Assembly: GCA_040217155.1 (NCBI GenBank)
Contig: JAVJNS010000014.1
Span: 190,100-254,099, forward strand
Reading direction: 5' to 3'
Origin: Pelagibius sp040217155
GTDB taxonomy: Bacteria; Pseudomonadota; Alphaproteobacteria; Kiloniellales; Kiloniellaceae
Length of the DNA stretch: 64,000 nt
The stretch's first letter is position 1. Each line of letters opens with the position of its first letter. Under the pieces are notes generated by a model that searched no databases, had not been told where the DNA came from, and saw only the letters and a program-made list of their open reading frames with translations. This document shows, piece after piece, positions 36,557 to 44,421 of the stretch. A program made the translations under genes and the position numbers.

Positions 36557-37360
36557 ATGACCGGCGGAGCCAAGCCGGCCACCCGTCTTCATGTCGACGA
36601 AGCCTTGTCGCCGGGCCGCACCCTGGGGCTTGACCATGCCCGCGCGCACTTCCTGCGCTCGGTGCTGCGGCTGGCGCCGGGTGCGCAGATCGCCGTTTTC
36701 AATGGCGCCGACGGCGAGTGGCTGGCCGAGATCGAAGGCCTCGGCAAGGGCTGGTGCTCTCTGCTGCTGCTGGAGCGGCGCCGCGCGGCGGCCCCCGAGC
36801 CGGACCTGTGGCTGGTGTTCGCGCCGATCAAGCGCGCCCGCCTCGACTTCATGGCGGAAAAGGCGACCGAACTGGGCTGCTCGGTGCTGCAGCCGGTGAT
36901 GACGCGCTTCACCGCCGTCAGCCGGGTCAACGAAGAACGCCTGGCGGCCAACGCGCGCGAGGCCGCGGAGCAGTGCGAGCGGCTGACACTGCCGGAGGTC
37001 CGCGAGACGGTGAGTTTCGACCGCCTGCTCGACACCTGGCCGGCGCAGCGCCGCCTGCTGGTCTGTGCCGAGTGGGGGGCGGCACAGCCAGTCGCCGTGG
37101 CGCTACAGGCAATGCGCGTCGAACCGCCGGGCGACGTCGGCCCCTGGGCGGTCATGACCGGACCGGAGGGCGGCTTTGCCCAAAGCGAACTTGACGCCCT
37201 TCGCAAACTGCCCTTTGTTACGCCGGTCGGCCTCGGGCCGCGGATTCTTCGCGCCGATACGGCGGCCTTGGCGGCACTCGCCTGCTGGCAGGCGATACTC
37301 GGCGATGGCGCGCGGCGGCCGCCGTCGGCCCTGGCGGGTTTCCCGGCATCCGAGGGATGA
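36557..37360 (+). CDS. rsmE: 16S rRNA (uracil(1498)-N3)-methyltransferase
   Basis: SPOUT-class methyltransferase acting on U1498 of 16S rRNA. The protein has the N-terminal PUA-like domain (HFLRSVLRLAPGAQIAVFNG), then the trefoil-knot motifs: KATELGCSVLQPV, MTGPEGGFAQSE and LGPRILRADTAALAAL. Length 267 aa is normal. Divergent from ubiA with 77 bases between. Confidence 0.95.
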   Translation: MTGGAKPATRLHVDEALSPGRTLGLDHARAHFLRSVLRLAPGAQIAVFNGADGEWLAEIEGLGKGWCSLLLLERRRAAAPEPDLWLVFAPIKRARLDFMAEKATELGCSVLQPVMTRFTAVSRVNEERLAANAREAAEQCERLTLPEVRETVSFDRLLDTWPAQRRLLVCAEWGAAQPVAVALQAMRVEPPGDVGPWAVMTGPEGGFAQSELDALRKLPFVTPVGLGPRILRADTAALAALACWQAILGDGARRPPSALAGFPASEG

Positions 37361-37634
37361 AGACCTCCGCCGCTCGGCCACTATGGAGGGCGCAGGGCCG
37401 CAGGCGGAAGGGCCAAATAGACTTGAAGGGCGGCCCCGGGCTCCCCTTGTAATATTTCAGGCATGGCAGCAGGACCCGCCAAGAGGGCCGCTGTTTCACC
37501 AGGCAACCAGGACGACGAATCGACAGGCGGCCGGGGGGCGGACGCCGGCTTCATCCACAAAGAGAGGTTCGACCGGACGGTCATTCTCAGGCCGCAGCGC
37601 ATCGAACCGCTATCTGGATTAAGGGGAATAGGGC

Positions 37635-38999
37635 ATGTCCGCTCCTCCGCAAAGTCAGGGCGACGTCCTGACGGACAAGGCAGAACTGATTGCTTACCTG
37701 GAGGCAGGCTGCAAGGCGCCGGAAGACTGGCGCATCGGCACCGAGCACGAGAAATTCTGCTTTTCCCTGGAGGATTTTCGTCCGCTGCCCTACGACGGCG
37801 CGAGCGGCATCGGTGCGCTGCTGGAGGGTCTGCAGCGCTTCGGCTGGTCGCCGGTGGTGGAGAACGGCAAGGTCATCGCGCTGGCCCAGGATGGCGCCAG
37901 CGTCTCGCTCGAGCCGGGCGGCCAGTTCGAGCTCTCCGGCGCGCCGCTGAAAACCATTCACGAGACCTGCAGCGAGGTGCACACCCATCTGGACCAGATC
38001 CGCGAGGTCGCCGGTCCGCTCAACGTCGCCGCCATGGGCCTCGGGTTCCAGCCCAAGTGGGCCCGCAGCGACATCCCGTGGATGCCCAAGGGCCGCTATA
38101 AGATCATGCGGGACTACATGCCCAAGAAGGGCAATCTCGGCCTCGACATGATGCTGCGCACCTGCACGGTGCAGGTGAACCTCGACTTCCAGTCGGAAGC
38201 CGACATGGTGAAGAAATTTCGCGTCAGCCTGGCGCTTCAGCCGGTGGCGACCGCGCTTTTCGCCAATTCGCCCTTTACCGAAGGCCGGCCGAACGGCTTT
38301 CTCAGCTACCGCAGCCATATTTGGACCGACACCGATCCCGATCGCTGCGGCATCCTGCCGTTCGTTTTTGAGGACGGCATGGGCTTCGAGCGCTATGTCG
38401 ATCATGTGCTCGATGTTCCGATGTATTTCGTCTACCGCGACGGCGAGTACATCGACGCCTCGGGGCAGTCTTTTCGGGACTTCCTCGATGGCCGCCTGCC
38501 GGCACTGCCGGGCGAGAAGCCCAGGACGGGCGACTGGGCCGATCACCTTTCGACGTTGTTTCCCGAAGTGCGCCTGAAGCGCTTCCTGGAAATGCGGGGC
38601 GCCGATGGCGGCCCGTGGAAGTCGCTCTGCGCCTTGCCGGCGCTTTGGGTTGGCCTGCTCTATGACCAGGCGTCGCTGGACGCGGCCTGGGATCTGGTCA
38701 AGGACTGGTCCCTGGACGAGCACCAGTATCTGCGCGACGAGGTGCCGAAACAGGCGCTGCACACGCCGTTTCGTGGCAAGCCGCTCAACGCCGTGGCGCG
38801 CCAGGCGGTGGAGATCGCCGCCCAGGGGCTCAAGGCGCGCCATCGCCAGGACTGGCAGGGTGAGGATGAAGGCCTTTTTCTGGCGCTGCTGCACAGCCGT
38901 GTGGAGCGGGAGAAATCGCCGGCGGAGTACCTGCTCGACGACTTCCACGGCCGCTGGCAGAACTCCATCGACCCGATATTCAACGAGTGTGCCTACTGA
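37635..38999 (+). CDS. gshA: Glutamate--cysteine ligase (plant/alphaproteobacterial type)
   Basis: Makes gamma-glutamylcysteine, the first step of glutathione synthesis. The 454-residue protein belongs to the GCS2-like class shared by plants and alphaproteobacteria rather than the E. coli GshA class: IGTEHEKFCFSLEDF at residues about 35-49, LEPGGQFELSGAPL at about 95-108, and MLRTCTVQVNLDF at about 171. Start ATG at 37635 has GGGGAA upstream. The 274-base gap before it holds no gene. Confidence 0.95.
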   Translation: MSAPPQSQGDVLTDKAELIAYLEAGCKAPEDWRIGTEHEKFCFSLEDFRPLPYDGASGIGALLEGLQRFGWSPVVENGKVIALAQDGASVSLEPGGQFELSGAPLKTIHETCSEVHTHLDQIREVAGPLNVAAMGLGFQPKWARSDIPWMPKGRYKIMRDYMPKKGNLGLDMMLRTCTVQVNLDFQSEADMVKKFRVSLALQPVATALFANSPFTEGRPNGFLSYRSHIWTDTDPDRCGILPFVFEDGMGFERYVDHVLDVPMYFVYRDGEYIDASGQSFRDFLDGRLPALPGEKPRTGDWADHLSTLFPEVRLKRFLEMRGADGGPWKSLCALPALWVGLLYDQASLDAAWDLVKDWSLDEHQYLRDEVPKQALHTPFRGKPLNAVARQAVEIAAQGLKARHRQDWQGEDEGLFLALLHSRVEREKSPAEYLLDDFHGRWQNSIDPIFNECAY

Positions 39000-39014
39000 G
39001 GATCCGGTCTCGGG

Positions 39015-39542
39015 CTACCGCGCCGCGCCAAGCCCTGCTCTGGCTTTGGCCGCGGACTTGTCGCGGGCCTGCTGGGCCAGGGTGAGGGCCCGCAGCAGCG
39101 CCGGCGACAGGGTCGTCTTGGCCGCTTCCTGCGCCGGCGTCAAAGACAACCGCTCCAGTCGGTCCCGCGCCTCGATGGCCAGAATTTCAGCACGCAGCCG
39201 GGCGATGGCGGAATCATAGGCCTCCGCCGAGCCAAATCGTCTCGAAGTGGCGACCCCGGTGAATGTCCGCGGTGCCGCCAGGCCGCGAGACTCCGCGCCG
39301 CGCAAGACGGATGTGCGCGGCGGCGTGCCGGTCACCGAGAAGCTTCCCAGGCGCTGCCCGGCCGGGCCGTTGTTGAAGATCATGGTCTTGCCGACAGTGT
39401 TGTGGGATCCGCGCGCGCCGCAGAAAGTGGACGTACCGATGGTGGCGCAGGACTGGGCCGCGGCGGACGAAACAACGGGCGTGGCGGCGAGGCCCATCAA
39501 CAGCACCAGGCTGGCCGATATGGGCAGGAAAAGCTTCATCAT
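39015..39542 (-). CDS. Secreted hypothetical protein A (paralog of 43.8-44.2 kb gene)
   Basis: A 175-residue exported protein with signal peptide (LFLPISASLVLLMGLAATPVVSSAAA) and two Cys in SCATIGTSTFCGARG just after it, likely a disulfide. The C-terminal half is helical: FGSAEAYDSAIARLRAEI then LTPAQEAAKTTLSPALLRALTLAQQARD. I do not know a family name. A second gene at 43786-44241 has the same order of features, so the two are paralogs. Its SD is GGGAG. It converges with gshA (15 bases apart) and follows the signalling module on the same strand. Confidence 0.8.
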   Translation of the reverse strand: MMKLFLPISASLVLLMGLAATPVVSSAAAQSCATIGTSTFCGARGSHNTVGKTMIFNNGPAGQRLGSFSVTGTPPRTSVLRGAESRGLAAPRTFTGVATSRRFGSAEAYDSAIARLRAEILAIEARDRLERLSLTPAQEAAKTTLSPALLRALTLAQQARDKSAAKARAGLGAAR

Positions 39543-39680
39543 GGCAGGGCTCCCAGAGCTTCATTGGGTTGCTAGGCGCCTTGGAAGTTACGCGTCCCTG
39601 TCCAATATGGGTTCAGCCAGGCCGGATTTACAGACCAGGGTTTGAGTGGCGTGCCTGTGCGGCAAACAGTTGCGGGAGCT

Positions 39681-40202
39681 CTAGTTCTGGACGGACCGCA
39701 GGTGTTGTCCGCGTGGCGGCTCCGTTTCCCGTTTCATTCTGTACATTTTCTCGTCGGCGATTCTAAGGAGATTGGATCGCGAAGTGGCCATGCTCGGATA
39801 GAGCGCTGCACCAATGCTCAAGCCGATGCCAATGCTTTGGTCTTCGACGAAGTAGTGCTGGCTACAGATGCTGTCGACAATGCGACGCTCAATGCTCGCC
39901 AGCGCGGCAACGCCGTCATCGGGCAGGTTTTCCAGCAGGACAACGAACTCATCGCCACCAAGGCGCGCTGTGGTATCGCCGTTGCGCAGCGCCTTCAGGG
40001 TGCGCCCTGCGACTTCTTGCAAAATCTTGTCGCCCGCTGCGTGGCCGTAGGTGTCGTTGATCGGTTTGAATTCGTTGAGATCGAAAACGATGACGGCGAA
40101 GACGGTGCTCTGTCCGGTTCTGGCCATGGCATGATCCAGCCGTTCGTCGAAGAACCGGCGGTTCGCCAGTCCGGTAAGCGCGTCATAGTTGGCGCCGCGC
40201 AC
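39681..40202 (-). CDS. GGDEF domain protein (diguanylate cyclase)
   Basis: Probably makes cyclic di-GMP. From the GTG at 40202 it has 173 residues and is almost only the catalytic domain: YDALTGLANRRFF at the start, RLGGDEFVVLL as active site, and an RNGD inhibitory site five residues before it. The GTG is preceded by AGGGA. The frame stays open further upstream, inside the receiver gene, to an ATG at 40280, but that part has no domain. The overlap with the receiver stop is 20 bases. Partner: the receiver and sensor kinase upstream in the same operon. Confidence 0.88.
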   Translation of the reverse strand: MRGANYDALTGLANRRFFDERLDHAMARTGQSTVFAVIVFDLNEFKPINDTYGHAAGDKILQEVAGRTLKALRNGDTTARLGGDEFVVLLENLPDDGVAALASIERRIVDSICSQHYFVEDQSIGIGLSIGAALYPSMATSRSNLLRIADEKMYRMKRETEPPRGQHLRSVQN

Positions 40203-40656
40203 ATTTTCCCTGCCCCGGAAGAATTGCGAGTTCAAACCAATAGTCCTTGAGTTGCTGGATCGCCTTGAAGAACCTCTCAAGGTCGACCGGCTTTTGAATG
40301 TAGGTGTTCGCGCCGGCCTTGTAGCAACGCTCTATGTCGCGAGGATCGGTGGAGGTTGTCAGAACAACCACGGGAATCTCAGCGAGATGCAGTTGACTTC
40401 TCATCTGTGACAGTATCGCCGCTCCCCCAATGCCCGGCAAATTCAGGTCAAGCAGAATGATGCCCGGCATGGCAAGTTCCGGATCATCGGAGCCATGCAT
40501 TACTTTCGATAGATAGAGGAGGGTGGACTCGGCACAATCGAAGCGCAGCAAAGGGTTGGCAAGGCCACCGTTTCGCTTCAAGGCGCGCTCCGTCGCTTCA
40601 AAGTCGTCGTCGCTGTCTTCGACGATATCGATTGGTTGGCGAATCGCGGGTTTCAT
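40183..40656 (-). CDS. Response regulator, single receiver domain (Rcp1-like)
   Basis: A 157-residue stand-alone receiver. The acidic pocket EDSDDD, the phospho-acceptor D70 in ILLDLNLPG, LTTS and the conserved Lys in QKPVD are all present. The C-terminal FFKAIQQLKDYWFELAILP is typical of Rcp1-type regulators that pair with phytochrome-like kinases, so the protein looks complete. It overlaps the kinase stop (ATGA) and the start of the GGDEF gene, which sits in another frame. Confidence 0.92.
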   Translation of the reverse strand: MKPAIRQPIDIVEDSDDDFEATERALKRNGGLANPLLRFDCAESTLLYLSKVMHGSDDPELAMPGIILLDLNLPGIGGAAILSQMRSQLHLAEIPVVVLTTSTDPRDIERCYKAGANTYIQKPVDLERFFKAIQQLKDYWFELAILPGQGKCARRQL

Positions 40657-43013
40657 GCCGCACTCCCTGGGAAAGTGAAGTAGAAGGTGGTTCCGGCGCC
40701 GGGTTCGGACTCGAGCCAGATTTTGCCGCCGTGACGTTCGATGATCTTTTTCACGAAACTCAGACCCGCTCCCGTGCCGGCACCATATGCTCGTTCATGG
40801 TTCAGGCGTTTGAAAATAGTAAAGACCGATTCGTGAAATTCCGCGGAAATACCAATGCCGTTGTCTTTGACATAGATAGTTTCGCTCGCGACCCCTTTGG
40901 ACTTCGCATTATCTGCCAGGACACCGATCTCTATCGTCTTCTCCGCACTGCCGTTGTACTTGATGCCGTTCACGATGAGGTTCATGAACACACTGACGAG
41001 GCGCGACCGGTCGCCGCGTATAGCGGGGAGCCCGTTGACAACGGAGACTTTCGCGTTCTTCTCTTCGATCAAGTTGGCGAGAGAGACCTTGACCTCGTCG
41101 ACGATGCAATTGAGATCGACGGCGTCCATTTCCAATGAAGCGCGCCCGAGCCGCGACCACTGAAGCAGCTCGGTGGTCAGTGTGTCGGCGCGCAGAGCAA
41201 GCTCGCGAAGGCGCTGGACGCGTTTGTTGCCGTCCTTGCCGAGCACTTCTGCATAGTCTTCTTGCAGAAATCTGGCGTGATTGGCGATGCCCCGTAGAGG
41301 CTCCTTCAGGTCATGCGAGGAAATGTAAGCGAAGTCATCTAGATCCTGATTGCTGCGCTCAAGCTCGGCGGTATGGCGGGCTGCCTGTCTTTCTATTGCC
41401 TGACGCTCACTGATGTCGCGGACGGCACCATCGAACAACCGTTTGCCGCCGATCATGATTTCGTTGATAAGCAGTTCCGCCTCGAAAACCCGGCCGTTTG
41501 TTCGCAACGCCTGAACGATTCCGTTGGAACCGTCTTCACAGGACTCCAGATAACACTGCATGCTGGGAAATCTTCCGCGGGCATCGAATTCCGGGAGGAT
41601 CAGGGCGACGTTCAGTCCGACAACCTTGTGCTCCGCGTAGCCGAACAGCTTCTCGGCGCTTCTGTTGAACTCTAGGAGCGTACCGCTTTCATCCGTCACG
41701 AAGAGGGCGTCAACGGCTTCCCTGCGCAGGGTCTCCATGCGCGATAGTGCGGCGCTTTCCGAATTCCGGGATTTCTCTAGCCCTTCGACAAGATCGGTGA
41801 AGGCGCGAGACAGTTCGCCGATTTCATCCTGGCGAAAAGTCGGCAGGCTGATCTTGCGCTTTCCCGCCCCAAAAGCCCGCGTTTCCTCAACCATCTGAAG
41901 CAGGGGAGTGGTTACCATTCGCGCTGCGGCGAAGGACGCGAGCGAAGCGAAGAAGGCCAACAGAAGTGCGGTCCAAAGCGATGAATTGCGAATTGCGTTG
42001 GCTTCGGCGACGAACTGTTTCTCGGGTACCACCAGCGCAATTTTCAGGAGCTGCTCGCGCTTGAAGGCGTCGAAGCTAAGCCGGCTGATGTGAATGGCGA
42101 AATCCTCGCCATCGATTCTGCGTGTAACGGTCTGGTCGACGACGGTGCTCTGGTGCAGCAGCCTGACGATGCTGGGCACCGAGTCCGCCAACGCGCCGCG
42201 AAAGTAAAATTCCGACGCTTTGCCGTCGCGCGGCTGGGTTATGTAGTCGTCGGTGTCGGTGAGCATCACAATCGCCCCGTCCGTGTCGAGGCTGGTCGAA
42301 TCGGAACGGAGAAGAGCGGCGGCATCGGCGTCGACCACCATGAAGCCGAAGGTCTTGCCGTCCGGTCCATAAACCGGCGTAACCGCGCGGATCACTGGGC
42401 GGCCTTCGTCAGCCAGGCCGTGGTCGCGGTTCAAGGCGATGCCGGAGAAGTAGACTTCGCCTTCGGCCAAACCGAGGCTGTCGCGGATGTAGGACTCGTC
42501 GGTCCTGCGCTGCAAGTCCTCGATCGCAATGGTCAGAATTTCATCACCGAAGCGGTCGACACGCACAATTTCACGGCCGCCATCGGCGATTCCGATATAG
42601 CGTAGCTGCACGTAGCCGGGGCGGTGCGCGATGATCGAACCGAAGATTGTTTCCAGCCGCTTGCGCCACTGATCGGCTGTGGAGCCATCGAGAGGATCGG
42701 CGCGCATCTGCGGCAGGCTTCGCGCCAGTCCTTGAAAGGGAGGGGTGCTAGAGATGGTGAGAACGTCCGCTCTCAATCCACCAAAGGCATTCTGCAGATG
42801 ATGTGCGATCAGGCTGGATTGGCTGCTCAGCCGCCCGGTTGCCTCGTCGCGCGTCAACTCGGCGATGCGGGTATAGTTGGCGGCGCCGACCACGAGCGCC
42901 GTGATAAGCGCGATGCCGGCGGCAAGCAGGATGATCTTGCCGCGTATCGAAAGCGAAAGGCGACGGAACCGTGGCGGCGATTCGAGAATGGAGTCTGCTG
43001 ACACGGCCGTCAC
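40653..43013 (-). CDS. Membrane sensor histidine kinase (Cache-like sensor, HAMP, PAS)
   Basis: A 786-residue kinase. TM1 spans about residues 26-48 and TM2 about 348-368, enclosing a periplasmic sensor of about 300 residues that looks like a double Cache domain (ITQPRDGKASEFYFRG). A HAMP linker, a PAS domain (about 435-555, VDALFVTDESGTLLEFN) and the HisKA box ISSHDLKEPLRG with H567 follow, then a HATPase domain with DNGIGIS and YGAGTGAGLSFV. The layout resembles kinases paired with Rcp1-like receivers. The start is GTG with AGGAG nine bases before. The signal sensed is unknown. Confidence 0.92.
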   Translation of the reverse strand: MTAVSADSILESPPRFRRLSLSIRGKIILLAAGIALITALVVGAANYTRIAELTRDEATGRLSSQSSLIAHHLQNAFGGLRADVLTISSTPPFQGLARSLPQMRADPLDGSTADQWRKRLETIFGSIIAHRPGYVQLRYIGIADGGREIVRVDRFGDEILTIAIEDLQRRTDESYIRDSLGLAEGEVYFSGIALNRDHGLADEGRPVIRAVTPVYGPDGKTFGFMVVDADAAALLRSDSTSLDTDGAIVMLTDTDDYITQPRDGKASEFYFRGALADSVPSIVRLLHQSTVVDQTVTRRIDGEDFAIHISRLSFDAFKREQLLKIALVVPEKQFVAEANAIRNSSLWTALLLAFFASLASFAAARMVTTPLLQMVEETRAFGAGKRKISLPTFRQDEIGELSRAFTDLVEGLEKSRNSESAALSRMETLRREAVDALFVTDESGTLLEFNRSAEKLFGYAEHKVVGLNVALILPEFDARGRFPSMQCYLESCEDGSNGIVQALRTNGRVFEAELLINEIMIGGKRLFDGAVRDISERQAIERQAARHTAELERSNQDLDDFAYISSHDLKEPLRGIANHARFLQEDYAEVLGKDGNKRVQRLRELALRADTLTTELLQWSRLGRASLEMDAVDLNCIVDEVKVSLANLIEEKNAKVSVVNGLPAIRGDRSRLVSVFMNLIVNGIKYNGSAEKTIEIGVLADNAKSKGVASETIYVKDNGIGISAEFHESVFTIFKRLNHERAYGAGTGAGLSFVKKIIERHGGKIWLESEPGAGTTFYFTFPGSAA

Positions 43014-43509
43014 GGGTGACAGCTCCTATCGTCCTCCGATCGGCTGGCGGAAGCCGGTGTCTGCAGACGGGAACTTGCCGGCACACTCAATAAGCAGTGA
43101 CGCTCCTCACTTCTCAACGTCTGCGAGAAAATAGGATCATAGTCACTGCCGGGGGTGAGCTGGTCCACTCCAGCATCCTTTTTCTCTATTTTTCAACCGG
43201 TTGTATGAATGATCTTGTCCGGAGGAATCCGAGATAGCATCGAAGAGACTGGTGCTTTTACGCTAAGTTTCAATTAATTGCTTTGCGTTTCGATTACTCG
43301 AATAAACTAATGATCAATCGAGACATGTCGGAGGAACGGCCAAATTTGCCGCGGCTGCTTCGCCGCGCGCCAAGCGATGCGGCGCATCGGGCAAGCAGCG
43401 CTGCGCCGCCGCTGCGACGCTTCCGGCCATCAAATCGACTCCAAATATCCAGAGCATGCTCTAGACTCGGCGGGCAAAGCGGGAGGCTGTGGCAGGAAAG
43501 GCGTAGCGC
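43014..43509. promoter_or_regulatory. AT-richer intergenic region with palindromic element
   Basis: A 496-base stretch without a convincing gene, upstream of the kinase (-) and of a small membrane protein (+). Its first 300 bases are clearly richer in A and T than the surroundings. From 43354 to 43399 it holds a cruciform-like element also found at 63.9 kb. An ORF from 43283 overlaps this element and reads mainly as Arg/Ser/Ala, so it is not accepted. Promoter positions could not be fixed. Confidence 0.5.
43354..43399. repeat. Palindromic dispersed element, copy 1
   Basis: Inner stem CGATGC/GCATCG with a GGC loop, enclosed by GCTGCTT (43354-43360) and AAGCAGC (43393-43399). Bases 43374-43396 are identical to 63950-63972. 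The outer arm differs between copies but pairs in both. Confidence 0.6.
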
Positions 43510-43725
43510 ATGCCAATCGACCCTAAGGACCGGTCATGGCTTAAGGAGTGGGGACCCAAGGTCGGCGCGACCGCCTATCTGCTCTTTGTTCTCGCCTTCA
43601 TGGCGGGCCATCCGGCGCCGGGCAGTATGCAAAGCCTCAGTTATGCTGTTGTGACAGCCATTATTCCGGCGCTGATTGCCACCGGCGCCTTGCTGGGGGT
43701 CGCATTGTATCTGCGCAAGCACTAA
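43510..43725 (+). CDS. Small two-helix membrane protein
   Basis: A 71-residue protein with two hydrophobic segments (about 20-33 and 43-67), beginning MPIDPKDRSWLKEWG and ending in positively charged LYLRKH. No family recognised. The ATG is preceded by GGAAAGG at a reasonable distance, and no longer overlapping ORF is better, so it is accepted with moderate confidence. It is flanked by the signalling module and the second secreted paralog, both on the other strand. Confidence 0.6.
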   Translation: MPIDPKDRSWLKEWGPKVGATAYLLFVLAFMAGHPAPGSMQSLSYAVVTAIIPALIATGALLGVALYLRKH

Positions 43726-43785
43726 CAGGCTGCGTAGCTGCGCAAGCTCTGGCAGGCTACCTCCGATTCACGCGGGCGGCAGTCC

Positions 43786-44241
43786 TCAGTCGATGGATGT
43801 GATTGCGTGTTCGCCTACAGCCGAGACATTGTCACGCTCCTGCTTGGCGAGAGCGAGGGCGCGCATCAGCGCCGGCGGCATTTCATTCCTGGCCGCGCCC
43901 TGAGCCGGCGACAGCGGCACTTGCTCCAGGTGGCGACGGGACTCCATGTCCCGCAGCCGTTGGCGCAGTCCTTCCAATGTCGAGCTGTAGATCTCGCCGC
44001 TGCCGAAATAGGCTTGGCGGCTCGACGCATCCGACCGTCGCATCGGCCGCAGGTTTTCGAAGTCTGGGGCTTTCACGTCGTTTTGGCCGAAGATGATGCG
44101 CGGTGCTTTTCGCGGCGCGCTGGCGGCGCTGTCAGCGCCACAGGTTTCGCTCAGGCCGTCGCCGGCCTGGCAGGCCTGGGCAGTGGGCGCCGCAACAACG
44201 AGAAATAGAACAGCCAGGCATCTCGGAACGCAGGGTTTCAC
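43786..44241 (-). CDS. Secreted hypothetical protein B (paralog of 39.0-39.5 kb gene)
   Basis: About 151 residues from a GTG at 44241 (an ATG at 44277 would add 12). Signal peptide CLAVLFLVVAAPTAQA, then two Cys in CQAGDGLSETCG. The C-terminal part, YFGSGEIYSSTLEGLRQRL and LSPAQGAARNEMPPALMRAL with KQERD, matches protein A at 39015-39542 position by position. The function is unknown; the pair brackets the kinase/receiver/GGDEF module. The paralogy is what supports both being real genes. Confidence 0.75.
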   Translation of the reverse strand: MKPCVPRCLAVLFLVVAAPTAQACQAGDGLSETCGADSAASAPRKAPRIIFGQNDVKAPDFENLRPMRRSDASSRQAYFGSGEIYSSTLEGLRQRLRDMESRRHLEQVPLSPAQGAARNEMPPALMRALALAKQERDNVSAVGEHAITSID

Positions 44242-44421
44242 TTGATCGCTTTCGTCCCGGGCGAGCTTGTGCCCCAACCCGGTGAAGTTGGTGATCTTCG
44301 ACTGCCTTCAGCCTTCGCATAGAGTGGATTGCGCAAACGTTAACGCGGATCGGAAAACTTTCCGAGTGAGGCCGGTCCGAGGGGGCCCATTCAGGCTGCC
44401 CAGCGTTCAGCGGCCAAGAGA

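Noticed and set aside
43283..43654. A 123-codon plus-strand ORF upstream of the small membrane protein.
   Set aside because: Its product is mostly Arg/Ser/Ala/Pro, it runs through the palindromic element and overlaps the better-supported 43510-43725 gene.
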